A stretch of DNA of 64,000 nt from Siculibacillus lacustris. GTDB taxonomy: Bacteria > Pseudomonadota > Alphaproteobacteria > Rhizobiales > Ancalomicrobiaceae. Below the pieces are notes generated by a model. That model saw only the letters and a list, made by a program, of their open reading frames with translations, ran no database searches and was not told the origin of the DNA. Positions 20,045 through 31,633 of the stretch are shown here, piece by piece. Where the stretch lies: the NCBI RefSeq assembly GCF_004328075.1, contig NZ_SJFN01000010.1:62001-126000 (forward strand). Reading direction: 5' to 3'. Made by a program: the position numbers and the translations under genes. Every line of letters starts with the position of its first letter. Position 1 is the first letter of the stretch.

Positions 20045-20887
20045 TCAGAACAGCTTCACGTTGACGAAAGCCTTGGAGATCCAGCTGCCGGTGTCTTCGC
20101 CCGGCTCGTAGCCGCCCTTGGCGAGAAGCGCGTAGCTGTCCTTGTACCAGGGACTCTCGGGGAAGTTGTGGCCGAGCACGGCGGCGGCGGTCTTGGCCTC
20201 GGGCACGATGCCGAGCGCGTAGTAGCACTCGACCAGACGCGCCAGCGCCTCCTCGACGTGGCGGGTCGTCTGATAATCCGACACCACCGACTTGAACCGG
20301 TTGATCGCCGCCAGATACTGGTGCTTGGAGAGATAGAAACGGCCGACGTCCATCTCCTTGCCGGCAAGCTGGTCCTTGACCAACAGGATCTTCTTGCGGC
20401 CGTCCTCGGCATAGGGCGAGGTCGGGTACTTCTGGATCAGCTCGGCATAGGCCTCGAGTGCGCTGTTGGTGCGCTGCTGGTCGCGGCTGACCTCGGGGAT
20501 CTGGCGATAATAGCTCTCGGCGACCAGATACTGGGCATAGGCCGCGTCGGGGCTGGTCGGATACATCGTGACGAAGCGCTGCGCCGCCTGGATCGCGTCG
20601 GTGTAGGAGCCGCGCTGGAACTGGGTGTAGGCCTGCATCAGCACCGCCTTCTTCCCATAGGTGGAATAGGGGTGCAGCCGGTCGACGTCCTCGAACTTCT
20701 TGGCCGCCTCGGCGCGCTTGCCGGCTTCCAGGTTGATCAGGCCCTCGTTGTAGAGCTGATCGGCGGGCGTCGTGTCGAGCACGTCGTCCTTGGTGGACGA
20801 ACAGCCGGCGAGCATCGCCGCCATCACCGCCACGCACGAAACCCGCCGCAGCGCGCCACGGATCGTCGTTCCGCCCACGCGCCTCAT
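20045..20887 (-). CDS. bamD: Outer-membrane assembly lipoprotein BamD (ComL)
   Basis: The product is a 280-residue lipoprotein with a signal peptide ending in the lipobox LAGC, the lipid-modified Cys being residue 29 from ATG 20887. That ATG follows AAGGA; the frame can extend to a GTG at 20917, but this would lengthen the signal peptide unusually. The mature part is a chain of TPR repeats (ADQLYNEGLINLEAGKRAEA, AQYLVAESYYRQ). BamD is a core subunit of the BAM complex that inserts outer-membrane beta-barrels. It lies between lpxC and recN. Confidence 0.94.
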   Translation of the reverse strand: MRRVGGTTIRGALRRVSCVAVMAAMLAGCSSTKDDVLDTTPADQLYNEGLINLEAGKRAEAAKKFEDVDRLHPYSTYGKKAVLMQAYTQFQRGSYTDAIQAAQRFVTMYPTSPDAAYAQYLVAESYYRQIPEVSRDQQRTNSALEAYAELIQKYPTSPYAEDGRKKILLVKDQLAGKEMDVGRFYLSKHQYLAAINRFKSVVSDYQTTRHVEEALARLVECYYALGIVPEAKTAAAVLGHNFPESPWYKDSYALLAKGGYEPGEDTGSWISKAFVNVKLF

Positions 20888-21150
20888 CGAAGTATCCTTG
20901 ACCGCCACTTCGCCCACCCTGCGTAGAACTCGCTGTCCCGAACGCCGTCAGGCGGGCCGGGCTCGACCGTCGCGAGCCGCCGCGACGCCCGCAGGACGTT
21001 CTAGCGTGCTCGCAAGACCACGTCATCTTCGTCGACGCCGTTTGGTCCGAATTTGTGGCGGAGGCGCTGCCGGGACGACGTTTCGGGTTTCCCGAAGTGT
21101 CCGGTGGCCGGCATCGGCGGTCGCACGACCGCCGCGTGGGGACTGACGCC

Positions 21151-22104
21151 TCAGGCGACTTCGGCGCTGTAGGCCGGAGCGACCATGCCGAGCCCGAGTT
21201 CGGCGGCCGAGGAGGCGCCGCGCGGGGCACCATCGACCAGCATCCAGGCCGAGGCGTCTTCGAGCAGGGCCTTGAGGGTCAGGTAGTTGAGCTTGTGGCC
21301 GCCGCGGTAGGAGCGGTAGCGGCCGAGCAGCGGCGCACCCGACAGGGCGAGATCGCCGATCGCGTCGAGCAGCTTGTGACGGACGAATTCGTCGGTCCAG
21401 CGCAGGCCTTCCGGGTTCAGCACGCGATCGTCCTGGATCGCCACCGAATTCTCCAGGCTCGAGCCGCGGCACAGGCCCATCGGCAGGAGCTTCTCGAGGT
21501 CGCGGACGAAGCCGAAGGTGCGGGCCCGCGCGACGTGCTTGCGGAAGGTGGTGGGGGTCAGATCGAGACCGATCGACTGGCGACCGATCACCTGTTCGGC
21601 GAAGTCGATGGTGACCTCGTAGCGCGAACCGGCGTAGGGCGTGAGCTCGGCCCAGGCCTTGCCGTTCTCGACGCGGACGGGCTTCAGCACCTTGATGTAG
21701 CGACGACGCGACGACTGGGTGACCAGGCCGACCTGATCGATCGCTTCGATGAAGTCGCCGGCCGAGCCGTCCATCACCGGAACTTCGCCGCCGTCGATCT
21801 CGATCACCAGATTGTCGATCGACAGGCCGCGCAGCGCCGCCATCAGATGCTCGATCGTCGCCACCGAGGCGTCGCGCGGATCGCCGACCATGGTGCACAG
21901 GTCGGTCGCCGAGACGAACTTCCAGAAGGCGGGGATTTCGACGTCGCGACGCTTGGACAGTTCGGTGCGGAGGAAGACGATGCCGGTGTCGGTGTCGGCG
22001 GGATGGAGGTTGAGGGAGACCGTGTCGCCGCTGTGAACGCCTGTTCCCACGATACGGATCGTCTCGGCGATCGTGGTCTGGTAGTTCACGGAGCTGCGCG
22101 CCAT
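21151..22104 (-). CDS. lpxC: UDP-3-O-acyl-N-acetylglucosamine deacetylase
   Basis: The 317-residue enzyme, started at ATG 22104 (MARSSVNYQ), catalyses the committed step of lipid A synthesis. Zinc ligands H86 (IEHLMAAL), H243 and D247 (RHKLLDAIGDL) and the catalytic H270 (YRGGHKLN) are all present. The frame can extend 53 codons upstream, but that part is Arg/Ser-rich and covers the promoter region, so I prefer the shorter start. It has its own upstream gap of 323 bases carrying a perfect CtrA-type site and the ftsZ terminator, so it is probably a separate transcription unit from ftsZ. Confidence 0.95.
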   Translation of the reverse strand: MARSSVNYQTTIAETIRIVGTGVHSGDTVSLNLHPADTDTGIVFLRTELSKRRDVEIPAFWKFVSATDLCTMVGDPRDASVATIEHLMAALRGLSIDNLVIEIDGGEVPVMDGSAGDFIEAIDQVGLVTQSSRRRYIKVLKPVRVENGKAWAELTPYAGSRYEVTIDFAEQVIGRQSIGLDLTPTTFRKHVARARTFGFVRDLEKLLPMGLCRGSSLENSVAIQDDRVLNPEGLRWTDEFVRHKLLDAIGDLALSGAPLLGRYRSYRGGHKLNYLTLKALLEDASAWMLVDGAPRGASSAAELGLGMVAPAYSAEVA

Positions 22105-22329
22105 CGTCTTCACCTGTCTGCCCGAGACCCGCCCGAAGGCCGATCGCGAGGAGAGAAATTTACGCCCGGGAGAGCGCGGATAAGGCAGGACGGACCTCCT
22201 CGGGAGAGCTCCGAAACACGATCCCGAGGGGTCGTGCGTCCTTGCGAGGGTGAAGGTAACCATCGTCGCACTTAAAACAAAATCACTCTTGGTTACACAT
22301 TGTTACCACATGAAAAATTCCAAAAGCCG

Positions 22330-22344
22330 TTAACGATCAATTAA
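22330..22344. promoter_or_regulatory. CtrA-type binding site (TTAA-N7-TTAA)
   Basis: TTAACGATCAATTAA is an exact match to the CtrA consensus TTAA-N7-TTAA and stands in an A+T-rich island. It is about 226 bases upstream of the lpxC start and 84 bases downstream of ftsZ, so it most likely controls lpxC. CtrA is the alphaproteobacterial cell-cycle regulator. A match to eight fixed bases by chance is possible but unlikely in a sequence this rich in G+C. Confidence 0.6.
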
Positions 22345-22369
22345 TTGGTACGCCTTGTCGGAAATGCGA

Positions 22370-22399
22370 CGGGGCCCGCCACACGCGTGACGGGCCCCG
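22370..22399 (-). terminator. Terminator hairpin after ftsZ
   Basis: CGGGGCCCG (22370-22378) and CGGGCCCCG (22391-22399) pair perfectly over 9 bp, starting 28 bases beyond the ftsZ stop. On the transcribed strand it is followed by TCGCATTTCCG, a weak T-rich tail. This probably ends the main dcw transcript before lpxC. Confidence 0.7.
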
Positions 22400-22427
22400 C
22401 TTCATGACCACGTTCGGGTCGTTTCGA

Positions 22428-24245
22428 TCAGTTCGCCTGACGCCGCAGGAAGGCCGGGATCTCGAGCTGATCCTCTTCCGAAGCCCGCGTCTGGGCCGGC
22501 TGGCGACCCATCGGGTCGAGCTGGCCGGCGGCCGGGCGATGGCTGGTCTCGACCGGCGGACGCGGGGCCGGACGCTTGGCGAATTCCTCGTGACCGGCCG
22601 GACGATAGCCGTAGGTCTCGCGCGCCGCCGGCACCGGGGTGAAGGTCGGCTCGCGGGCGGTCGACGGGGCGGCATGGGCCGGCTCTTCGTCCTCGCGACG
22701 GCCGAGGCCGTGGGCGAGGCGCTTCAGCAGGCTCATCGGCCGGCGCTCGTCGTCGGCGGCGGGCTCCTCGTGGCTCATCTGGCGCTGGGCGATCGGCGGA
22801 AACTCGTCGACCCGGGGCATCCGGGCGGCCGAGGCCGGCCGTTCGGCGGTCGGCGGAATGTAGGGCCGGCGATCGACCTGGGGCTCGGGCCGCGCCATCG
22901 GCTGCTCGAGCTCCTGGATCGGATCCTGATGGGCGAAGGCCTGCGGCTGCGGCTCGTAGCGCTGGATCGCCACCGCCGGGTCGTGGGCGGCGTAGGTCAC
23001 CGGCGCCGCCGGTTCGGCGACCACCGGAGCCGGGGCCGGGGCCGGCGCGACCGGTGCAGGGGCGACGATCTCGGCCTTGATCTCGGCTTCGATGCGGGCC
23101 GCGACCATGTCGCGCAGCATCTCGTCGCTGGACGAACGCGCCGGAGTCGGCGCGGGCGCCGGGGCGGCGGCGGCGCGCTGCGGCTCGAGCACGGCGGGAA
23201 CCGGGCGGCCGGCGGCACGCAGGCGGTTGGCGAGATCGGCCATCCGCGCTTCCTGCGGCGTCGGCATCACCACGCGGCCGTCCTGATCGATCCCGGTGGC
23301 GACCACCGAGACGCGGACCACGCCTTCCAGGCTGTCGTCGAAGGTGGCGCCGAGGATGATGTTGGCGTCCGGGTCGACCTCTTCGCGGATGCGGGTGGCG
23401 GCTTCGTCGACTTCGAACAGGGTCAGGTCCTTGCCGCCCGAGATCGAGATCAGCACGCCCTTCGAGCCCTTCATCGAGGTCTCGTCGATCAGCGGATTGG
23501 CGATCGCCGCTTCCGCCGCCTGCAGCGCGCGCTTCTCGCCGGACGATTCGCCGGTGCCCATCATCGCCTTGCCCATGCCGCGCATGATCGAGCGCACGTC
23601 GGCGAAGTCGAGGTTGATGAGGCCTTCCTTGACCATCAGGTCGGTGATGCAGGCGACGCCCGAATAGAGCACCTGGTCGGCCATCGCGAAGGCGTCGGCG
23701 AAGGTGGTGCGCTCGTTGGCGATCCGGAACAGGTTCTGGTTGGGGATGACGATCAGCGTATCGACGGTCTTCTGCAGCTCTTCGATACCCGCGTCGGCGA
23801 CCCGCATGCGCCGCTGACCCTCGAACTGGAAGGGCTTGGTGACGACGCCGACCGTGAGGATGCCGAGGTCGCGCGCCGCCTTGGCGATCACCGGCGCCGC
23901 GCCGGTGCCGGTGCCGCCGCCCATGCCGGCGGTGATGAACACCATGTGGGCGCCGGTCAGGTGATCGTTGATCTCGTCGATCACCTCGTCGGCGGCCGCC
24001 CGGCCGATCTCCGGCATCGAGCCGGCGCCGAGACCCTCGGTGACCGCCACACCCATCTGGATGATGCGTTCGGCCTTCGACAGGGTCAGCGCCTGGGCGT
24101 CGGTATTGGCCACGACGAAGTCGACGCCCTTCAGCCCGGCCTGGATCATGTTGTTGACGGCGTTGCCGCCGGCCCCACCCACGCCGAAAACGGTGATCCT
24201 CGGCTTCAGCTCCCGAATGTCGGGCATCTTGAGATTGAGCGTCAT
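22428..24245 (-). CDS. ftsZ: Cell division protein FtsZ
   Basis: The 605-residue tubulin-like GTPase forms the Z-ring. The nucleotide motif GGGTGTG is at 109-115, and the T7 loop region [11 protein letters not shown] is intact. The globular part ends near residue 320. A linker of about 270 residues rich in Pro, Ala, Glu and Arg follows, and the conserved terminal peptide [10 protein letters not shown], which binds FtsA, closes the protein. Long linkers are usual in Alphaproteobacteria. It lies 93 bases after ftsA and is followed by a strong hairpin, so it ends the division operon. Confidence 0.98.
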   Translation of the reverse strand: MTLNLKMPDIRELKPRITVFGVGGAGGNAVNNMIQAGLKGVDFVVANTDAQALTLSKAERIIQMGVAVTEGLGAGSMPEIGRAAADEVIDEINDHLTGAHMVFITAGMGGGTGTGAAPVIAKAARDLGILTVGVVTKPFQFEGQRRMRVADAGIEELQKTVDTLIVIPNQNLFRIANERTTFADAFAMADQVLYSGVACITDLMVKEGLINLDFADVRSIMRGMGKAMMGTGESSGEKRALQAAEAAIANPLIDETSMKGSKGVLISISGGKDLTLFEVDEAATRIREEVDPDANIILGATFDDSLEGVVRVSVVATGIDQDGRVVMPTPQEARMADLANRLRAAGRPVPAVLEPQRAAAAPAPAPTPARSSSDEMLRDMVAARIEAEIKAEIVAPAPVAPAPAPAPVVAEPAAPVTYAAHDPAVAIQRYEPQPQAFAHQDPIQELEQPMARPEPQVDRRPYIPPTAERPASAARMPRVDEFPPIAQRQMSHEEPAADDERRPMSLLKRLAHGLGRREDEEPAHAAPSTAREPTFTPVPAARETYGYRPAGHEEFAKRPAPRPPVETSHRPAAGQLDPMGRQPAQTRASEEDQLEIPAFLRRQAN

Positions 24246-24338
24246 GGCATCCTCACAATATCACCACCCGCGGCGCCGGGCGGACTGTCCGTCTTCCAAG
24301 ATGGAACCGCCGGGCCGCCCGAAGGCGCCCCGCCGACC

Positions 24339-25664
24339 TCACCAACTCTCTTTCAACCACTGCCCGACGCGGGTGATGTAGCCACCCCCCGCCCCGACCA
24401 TCGAACGACGCTGATGGCGCATGTCGAACTGCTCGATCTGCGACACCTGCGGATAGATCAACAGGCCGACGGCGGCCGAGTAGGCCGCCCCCTTGGCCGC
24501 CTGCGGCAGCCCGGCGATGCCGAGCGGCCGTCCGAGACGGACGTTGCGCCCGAGAATGCGGCGCGCCACCTCGACCATGCCGGTGAGCTGGCTCGCTCCC
24601 CCGGTCAGGACCACGCGCTTGCCGACCCGGCCGGCGAAGCCCGAGGCGGCGAGGCGATCGCGCACCAGTTCCAGAATCTCTTCGACGCGCGGCCGGATGA
24701 TCCGGGTCAGCGCGCCGCGCGGAACGTTGACGACGTCGTGGCGATCGACCCCGACCGACGGCACGCCGATCACTTCGTGATCGTCCGACGAGGTGGCGAG
24801 CGCCGAGCCGTGCAGCGTCTTGATGCGTTCGGCATCGGCGAGCCGGGTCGACAGGCCCTGCGCGATGTCGGTGGTGACGTGATGGCCGCCGACCGCCAGG
24901 GCGTCGACGTGGCACAGCGCGCCGTCGGCGAAGATCGCCATCGAAGTGGTGCCGCCGCCCATGTCGACGCAGGCGACCCCGAGTTCGCCCTCGTCGTCGA
25001 CCAGCGTCGACAGGCCGGAGGCATAGGGTGTGGCGACGATCGTCTCGACTTCGAGATGACAGCGGTTGACCGCGAGTTCGAGATTGCGGACCGGAGCCGA
25101 CTCCGCCGTCACCACGTGCATGTCGACCGACAGTCGGGTCCCCAGCATCCCGCACGGATCCTTGATGCCCCGCGAGCCGTCGAGCGCGTAGCCGATCGGC
25201 AGCGAATGCACCACCGACCGATCGTCGGTGACCGAATGGGTGCCGCCCGCCGAGAGCACACGCTGGATGTCCGCTTCGTCCACTTCCGAACCGGCGACGT
25301 CGACGTTGGCGCGGAACACCTCGCTGCGCGGACGTCCCGCGGTGAGGTTGAGGATAAGTGATTCGATGGTCAGACCTGCCATACGTTCCGCAGCGTCGAC
25401 CGCCAGACGGATCGATTGTTCGGCCTCGTCGAGATCGATCACCGCCCCCGACTTCATGCCGCGCGACCGCTGCATGCCGTAGCCGAGCACCGTCACGTCA
25501 TGGGTCCGCCCCGGCAGGACCTTGCCCGGCGCCCGCGGCGTCAGCTTGGCGATCAGGCAGGTGACCTTCGACGAACCGACGTCGAGCACCGAGACGATCG
25601 TCGCCCGGCGCCCCGACAGCGGCCGCATCCGCGGCACCATGTGTTCGCCCGGGGGCTGCCTCAC
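24339..25664 (-). CDS. ftsA: Cell division protein FtsA
   Basis: This actin-like ATPase of 441 residues tethers FtsZ to the membrane. Actin-family motifs are visible: phosphate 1 at VLDVGSSKVTCLIA, phosphate 2 at VACVDMGGGTTSMAIF and the adenosine motif VVLTGGASQLTGM. A C-terminal amphipathic membrane helix follows (ITRVGQWLKESW). The start is a GTG whose last two bases form part of the ftsQ stop (GTGA overlap at 25661-25664), indicating translational coupling to ftsQ. Confidence 0.96.
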   Translation of the reverse strand: MRQPPGEHMVPRMRPLSGRRATIVSVLDVGSSKVTCLIAKLTPRAPGKVLPGRTHDVTVLGYGMQRSRGMKSGAVIDLDEAEQSIRLAVDAAERMAGLTIESLILNLTAGRPRSEVFRANVDVAGSEVDEADIQRVLSAGGTHSVTDDRSVVHSLPIGYALDGSRGIKDPCGMLGTRLSVDMHVVTAESAPVRNLELAVNRCHLEVETIVATPYASGLSTLVDDEGELGVACVDMGGGTTSMAIFADGALCHVDALAVGGHHVTTDIAQGLSTRLADAERIKTLHGSALATSSDDHEVIGVPSVGVDRHDVVNVPRGALTRIIRPRVEEILELVRDRLAASGFAGRVGKRVVLTGGASQLTGMVEVARRILGRNVRLGRPLGIAGLPQAAKGAAYSAAVGLLIYPQVSQIEQFDMRHQRRSMVGAGGGYITRVGQWLKESW

Positions 25665-26605
25665 GTGTCGGCCCCCTTCTTCTTGGCGCCCGACTTGACG
25701 CGCATCTGTTCGCGGCGGATCTCCGCGGCGGCGTCAGACAGGCGCACGAACAACCGATCGGAGACGCGCAGGTCGACCGCCACCAGATCGCGCTCGAGCA
25801 GCTTCTTCGACTGCTGCAGATCGGCGACGCGGGCGAGCGCCCCTTGCGGATCCTCCTCCGGCAGCAGGATCTCGATGCCGTCGACGGTCATCAGGTTCCA
25901 CCGCCGCTCGGCGACCAGCACCGCGGCGCGGATCTTCGGCCGCAGGCTCGGCGCGGCGTTCATCAGGGCGACGGCTTCTTGCACTCGGGCATTGGCCCCG
26001 GCCCCGACCACCAGCGGCAGGCCGGCATGGCGGGTCTGGATCACGTCGGCCATCACCGCCCCGGAGCGATCGACCACCTTGACCCGGCCGTCGTCCTGCC
26101 ACAGGGCGAAGGGCAGCCGTTCGGTCAGATCGACCACCACGCGGTTGGGATAGAGCTTCTTGACGGTGACGTCGGCGACCCAGGGGATCTCGGCGATGCG
26201 CTGGCGGGCCTGCTCGGCGTCGAGCATGGCCAGCGATCCGGTCCGCGCCGCGTCGATGCGGTCGGAGATTTCGGTCGAATCGGCTTCCGACAGGCCGCGG
26301 ATCTCGATCGAGGTGATCGCGAAGCCGAGGCCCGAAGCGAGAGCGTCGACGGTCGGGCGCCATTCGCCCGACAGCACCAGGCCATAGCCGCCCCAGGCGC
26401 CGAGGAAGGCGAGCGCCGCGAAGGTGCCGGTCATCGGCTTGAGGGAACCCAGCACCGCATCGCCGCGTTCGGACCAGCGTCGGAACGTGCGGACCCACCG
26501 GCGCCACCGGAACCCCGCATCCTGCGGAAGGTCCTGCGACACCTGGGTCCGGCTCACGTACCGCCGCCCGGTCATCGATTGCAACTCGCGTCCTCCACCA
26601 ACCAT
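25661..26605 (-). CDS. ftsQ: Cell division protein FtsQ
   Basis: The protein has 314 residues from ATG 26605, which has GAGGA upstream. An alternative ATG at 26575 overlaps the ddlB stop as ATGA and would give 304 residues. A basic cytoplasmic N-terminus leads into one membrane segment (about residues 60-82) and a POTRA domain ([20 protein letters not shown]). The FtsQ/DivIB beta domain follows ([19 protein letters not shown]). FtsQ bridges early and late divisome proteins. It is embedded between ddlB and ftsA with overlaps at both ends. Confidence 0.94.
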   Translation of the reverse strand: MVGGGRELQSMTGRRYVSRTQVSQDLPQDAGFRWRRWVRTFRRWSERGDAVLGSLKPMTGTFAALAFLGAWGGYGLVLSGEWRPTVDALASGLGFAITSIEIRGLSEADSTEISDRIDAARTGSLAMLDAEQARQRIAEIPWVADVTVKKLYPNRVVVDLTERLPFALWQDDGRVKVVDRSGAVMADVIQTRHAGLPLVVGAGANARVQEAVALMNAAPSLRPKIRAAVLVAERRWNLMTVDGIEILLPEEDPQGALARVADLQQSKKLLERDLVAVDLRVSDRLFVRLSDAAAEIRREQMRVKSGAKKKGADT

Positions 26606-27507
26606 GCGACCAGATCCTCGAAGGACAGGCCGGAATATGCCGCCATGTCGGGTACCAACGACGTCGCCGTCATGCCCGGCTGGGTGTTCACTTCGAGACA
26701 GACCAGTTCGCCGGTCCCTTCGGCGTCGAATCGGAAGTCGGCCCGCGACACGCCGCGACAGCCGAGCGCTCGATGCGCGCCTACCGCCAGCATTTGGACC
26801 TCTTGGTAAATATCTGGTAAAAGTCTGGCCGGAAGGATGTGGAGAGACCCCCCTTTCCGGTACTTCGCATCGAAGTCGTAGAAGGGCAGTGTCTCATTGG
26901 GCACGATCTCGATGATGCCCAGCGCGCGCTCCTCGCCGGGCGCCCCCATCACCGCGCAGGTCAGTTCCATCCCGGCGACGAAGCTCTCCACCAGCACCCG
27001 GTCGCCGTAGGGCCAGTCCTCGCGCAAGAGCTCCTGCGGCGGGTGGGTGCGGTCGGCCTTGACGATGATCACCCCGAAGGACGAGCCCTCGGCCACCGGC
27101 TTGACCACATAGGGCGGCGGCAGCACGTGCTCTTTCGCGGCGGCGAAGCGGTCGACCACCACCCCGCGCGCCGTCGGGATGCCGACCTGGGCGAGGACCA
27201 GCTTGGCCTTGTCCTTGTTCATCGCCAGCGCCGAGGCGAGGACCCCGGAATGGGTGTAGGGGATCTGCAGGGTCTCGAGCATGCCCTGGACCGCCCCGCC
27301 CTCGCCCCAGCTGCCGTGCAGCGCATTGAAGGCGACGTCGGGTCTGAGCGCCTCCAGGGTCGCGTAGATGGCCTTGTCGACGTCGACCCGGGTGACCCGA
27401 TAGCCCTTGGTCTCCAGCGCCGTGGCGCAGGCCTCGCCCGACCACAGGCTGACCTGCCGCTCGCTGTCCCAGCCGCCCATCAGGACGGCGACGTGTTTTC
27501 CGCTCAT
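26572..27507 (-). CDS. ddlB: D-alanine--D-alanine ligase
   Basis: The 311-residue ATP-grasp enzyme makes the D-Ala-D-Ala end of the peptidoglycan stem. The start is ATG 27507 ([12 protein letters not shown]) with AAGGTGA upstream; a GTG four codons earlier is weaker. Seen motifs are [14 protein letters not shown], the ATP-binding [13 protein letters not shown] and the metal-binding [11 protein letters not shown]. It sits between murB and ftsQ in the usual cluster position. About 180 bases separate it from murB, the longest gap within this part of the cluster. Confidence 0.96.
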   Translation of the reverse strand: MSGKHVAVLMGGWDSERQVSLWSGEACATALETKGYRVTRVDVDKAIYATLEALRPDVAFNALHGSWGEGGAVQGMLETLQIPYTHSGVLASALAMNKDKAKLVLAQVGIPTARGVVVDRFAAAKEHVLPPPYVVKPVAEGSSFGVIIVKADRTHPPQELLREDWPYGDRVLVESFVAGMELTCAVMGAPGEERALGIIEIVPNETLPFYDFDAKYRKGGSLHILPARLLPDIYQEVQMLAVGAHRALGCRGVSRADFRFDAEGTGELVCLEVNTQPGMTATSLVPDMAAYSGLSFEDLVAWLVEDASCNR

Positions 27508-27690
27508 GAGACGTCTCACCTTCTCTGTCCGGCCGCGAGGCGCGGCACGGGCGGGCCCCTCCGGACCCCGGAATCCCCGAGCGACGGCGCCGCCGAGCCT
27601 TCGGCGGACGCCCCTTCGGGTTACGCAATTTCGGATACCGACGACGCGCGGAACCGGGAACGCCGGCGAGGCTCGGCCCCGCCGGAGCCC

Positions 27691-28641
27691 TCAGGCTCCC
27701 AGGAAGGGGGCGATCTCGCGACCGGGTGCGAACACGCCGAGCCGCTTGATCTCCCAGTCGAGGCGGATGCCGGCGGCGGCGAGAACCCGCGCCCGTACCG
27801 TCTCGCCGAGCAATTCGATGTCGTAGGCCGAGGCGTCGCCTTCGTTGATCAGGAAGTTGCAGTGCATCGGCGACACGTGGGCGCCGCCGACCGTCAGGCC
27901 GCGGCAGCCGGCCGCGTCGATCACCTGCCAGGCCGAGGCCCCGGGCGGATTCTTGAAGGTCGAGCCGCCGGTCTTGGAGCGGATCGGCTGCGCCGCCTCG
28001 CGATGCTCGACGACCTTGTCCATCTCGGCCTTGATCGCCTCCGGATCGCCGGGCGTGCCCTCCATCACCGCGGAGAGGAAGATCAGATCGTCGGGCGCGC
28101 CGCAGTGGCGGTAGGACCAGGCCATGTCGGCCTTGGACAGGGTCAGGATCTCGCCGGCCCGGTTCATCGCCCGGACTTCGATCACCTGCGCCGAGGTCTC
28201 GCCGCCGTTGGCGCCGGCGTTCATCCGGAGCGCCCCGCCGATGCCGCCGGGAATGCCGAAATAGAAGGCGAAGCCGGCGATCGCCGCATCGAGGGCCGCC
28301 CTCGCCACCTGCTTGTCGGCGATCGCCGCGCCGATCTCCAGCCGCGAACCGCCGATCGGCCGCGCGCCGCCGAAGCCCTTCTGCGACAGCCGGATGGTCA
28401 CGCCGGGCACCCCGCCCTCGCGCACCAGCAGGTTCGAGCCGAGGCCGACCAGGGTGATCGGCACCTCGGCCGGCAGGCGGCGCAGGAAGTCGGAGAGATC
28501 CTCGGCGTCGGCCGGCTGGAAATAGAGTTCGGCATTGCCGCCGACCCGGAACCAGGTGGTGTCGCCCAGCGCGAAGCCGGGCAGCAGCGCGCCGCGGACC
28601 TCCGAAGTGTCGAGACGCGAGATCAGGTCGGTGGGGCTCAT
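27691..28641 (-). CDS. murB: UDP-N-acetylenolpyruvoylglucosamine reductase
   Basis: The 316-residue FAD enzyme reduces enolpyruvyl-UDP-GlcNAc to UDP-MurNAc. The FAD-binding motif is [12 protein letters not shown], and the catalytic serine lies in [10 protein letters not shown], the type I/II arrangement of MurB. The start at ATG 28641 ([10 protein letters not shown]) is chosen because longer frames overlap murC. It lies 61 bases downstream of murC and belongs to the same transcript. Confidence 0.96.
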   Translation of the reverse strand: MSPTDLISRLDTSEVRGALLPGFALGDTTWFRVGGNAELYFQPADAEDLSDFLRRLPAEVPITLVGLGSNLLVREGGVPGVTIRLSQKGFGGARPIGGSRLEIGAAIADKQVARAALDAAIAGFAFYFGIPGGIGGALRMNAGANGGETSAQVIEVRAMNRAGEILTLSKADMAWSYRHCGAPDDLIFLSAVMEGTPGDPEAIKAEMDKVVEHREAAQPIRSKTGGSTFKNPPGASAWQVIDAAGCRGLTVGGAHVSPMHCNFLINEGDASAYDIELLGETVRARVLAAAGIRLDWEIKRLGVFAPGREIAPFLGA

Positions 28642-28702
28642 CGCCGGTGCTTCCGAGTGGCCCCGCGACCGCCGGAAGCGGCCCGACGGAGCGGAGGACG
28701 GG

Positions 28703-30121
<1,419 letters not shown>

Positions 30122-30308
30122 GGGGTCGTTCCTCGTCTCGCGCGCCGTCCGGCCGAGCCGGCCGCGTCGCGCCTGTCCTTCGACCGAGTCGCCCGCGGCG
30201 AGTCGGTCCCACACATGAGGTTTTTCAGGATTTCGCGGGTCGCGCAACTGCTGCCGCCGATCGCAGCCGGCGCGACCGCCGATCGTGGCGCGCCCCGGCC
30301 GTCGGCGC

Positions 30309-31490
30309 TCAGCCGACCGCCGCCGACACCGGCCGCGGCTTGGGCGGACGCCGGTCGAGGACCTGCGAGCCCGCGGCGATCGCCGCCGCCGCCAGCGCCA
30401 GCGCCGCCCCGACCAGCGGCAGGCGGTCGTAGGTCAGGCCGAGTTCGAGCGCCGCGCCGCCGATCCAGGCGCCGCCGGCATTGCCGAGGTTGAAGGCGCC
30501 CTGGTTGAGGGTCGAGGCGAGGTTGGGCGCGGCCGAGGCCGCGGTGATCACCCGCATCTGCAGGGGCGAGCCGAGCAGGAAGCCGAGCACCCCCCACAGC
30601 GCCACCGCCGCGATCGCCGCCACCGGCTGATGGCCGGTGATCGCGAAGGTCGCGAGCAGCACGGCGATCGCCACCAGGGTCCAGATGATCGTGCCCATCG
30701 GATGGCGATCGGCGAGCCGCCCGCCGAGCGCATTGCCGAGCGTCGTGCCGACCCCGAACACCAGCAGCGTCCAGGTCACCGAGGCGATCGGCAGGCCGGC
30801 GACGTCGGTCAGGATCGGTTTGATGTAGGTCAGCACCGCGAACATGCTGGCCGAGGCGACCACCGTCACCGCCATGCCGAGCCACACCTGGGGCTGGCCG
30901 AGCACCCGCACTTCGCGCATCAACCCGCCGCCCGCCATGCCCGGCAGGCCGCGCGGCACCCAGATCGCCACCGCCGCGACCGATGCGACGCCGATCCCGA
31001 CCACCCCGAAGAACGCCACCCGCCAGCCGTAGACGCCGCCGAGCGCCGTGCCCGCCGGCACGCCGAGGATGTTGGACAGCGTCAGGCCGGCGAACATCAG
31101 GGCGATGGCGCTGGCCCGCCGGTTGGGCGCCACCAGATTGGCGGCGACCACCGCGCCGATGCCGAAGAAGGCGCCGTGGCCGAAGGCGGTCAGCACCCGC
31201 GCGCCCATCAGCAGCCAATAGCTCGGCGCCAGGGCGCAGGCGAGATTGCCGATCACGAACAGGCAGGTCAGCGCCACCAGCACCGGCTTGCGCGCCATCC
31301 GCGCGGTCAAGACCGCCAGGATCGGCGCCCCGATCACCACCCCGAGCGCATAGCCGGTGACCAACTGCCCGGCGTCGGGGATCGACACGTGCAGATCCGC
31401 GGCGATCTCCGGCAGGAGCCCCATGATCACGAATTCGGTGGTGCCGATGCAGAAGGACGCGACGGCGAGAGCGAACAACGGCAAGGGCAT
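30309..31490 (-). CDS. MFS transporter (DHA1/AraJ-like efflux protein) inside the mur cluster
   Basis: The 393-residue protein has twelve hydrophobic helices and the drug-H+ antiporter 1 layout. It opens [19 protein letters not shown], and the loop motif A-like [10 protein letters not shown] and the helix-5 pattern [15 protein letters not shown] are also visible. Such proteins export sugars or drugs across the inner membrane. The likely start is ATG 31490; a TTG three codons earlier is possible. It lies between murG and murC, a place normally empty in Alphaproteobacteria, with gaps of 143 and 187 bases on its sides. Codon use looks like its neighbours. Its function need not relate to the cell wall. 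Confidence 0.87.
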   Translation of the reverse strand: MPLPLFALAVASFCIGTTEFVIMGLLPEIAADLHVSIPDAGQLVTGYALGVVIGAPILAVLTARMARKPVLVALTCLFVIGNLACALAPSYWLLMGARVLTAFGHGAFFGIGAVVAANLVAPNRRASAIALMFAGLTLSNILGVPAGTALGGVYGWRVAFFGVVGIGVASVAAVAIWVPRGLPGMAGGGLMREVRVLGQPQVWLGMAVTVVASASMFAVLTYIKPILTDVAGLPIASVTWTLLVFGVGTTLGNALGGRLADRHPMGTIIWTLVAIAVLLATFAITGHQPVAAIAAVALWGVLGFLLGSPLQMRVITAASAAPNLASTLNQGAFNLGNAGGAWIGGAALELGLTYDRLPLVGAALALAAAAIAAGSQVLDRRPPKPRPVSAAVG

Positions 31491-31633
31491 GGCGACCAAC
31501 TCGCGGGGCTTTGTGGCGGAGGATGGAGTGGACGCGGCACACCGCCCGACGGCGCGACGCGTTCTCAGTATCTCTGCTTATCGCCCTTGGGAGTAGGCCG
31601 CGCCACGCGACGTTGCCCTGCGCCGAGCGGGAC

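Larger units (their letters stand above)
22105..22427. promoter_or_regulatory. ftsZ-lpxC intergenic regulatory region
   Basis: This gap of 323 bases holds the ftsZ terminator hairpin (22370-22399), a CtrA consensus site (22330-22344) and an A+T-rich zone (22270-22350). It should contain the lpxC promoter. It also has GTTAC repeated at 22292 and 22302, exactly one helical turn apart. Confidence 0.6.

Noticed and set aside
22404-25361. A 985-codon plus-strand frame across ftsZ and ftsA
   Set aside because: It is antisense to two unmistakable division genes; its composition is Arg/Gly/Asp/His-rich shadow sequence.
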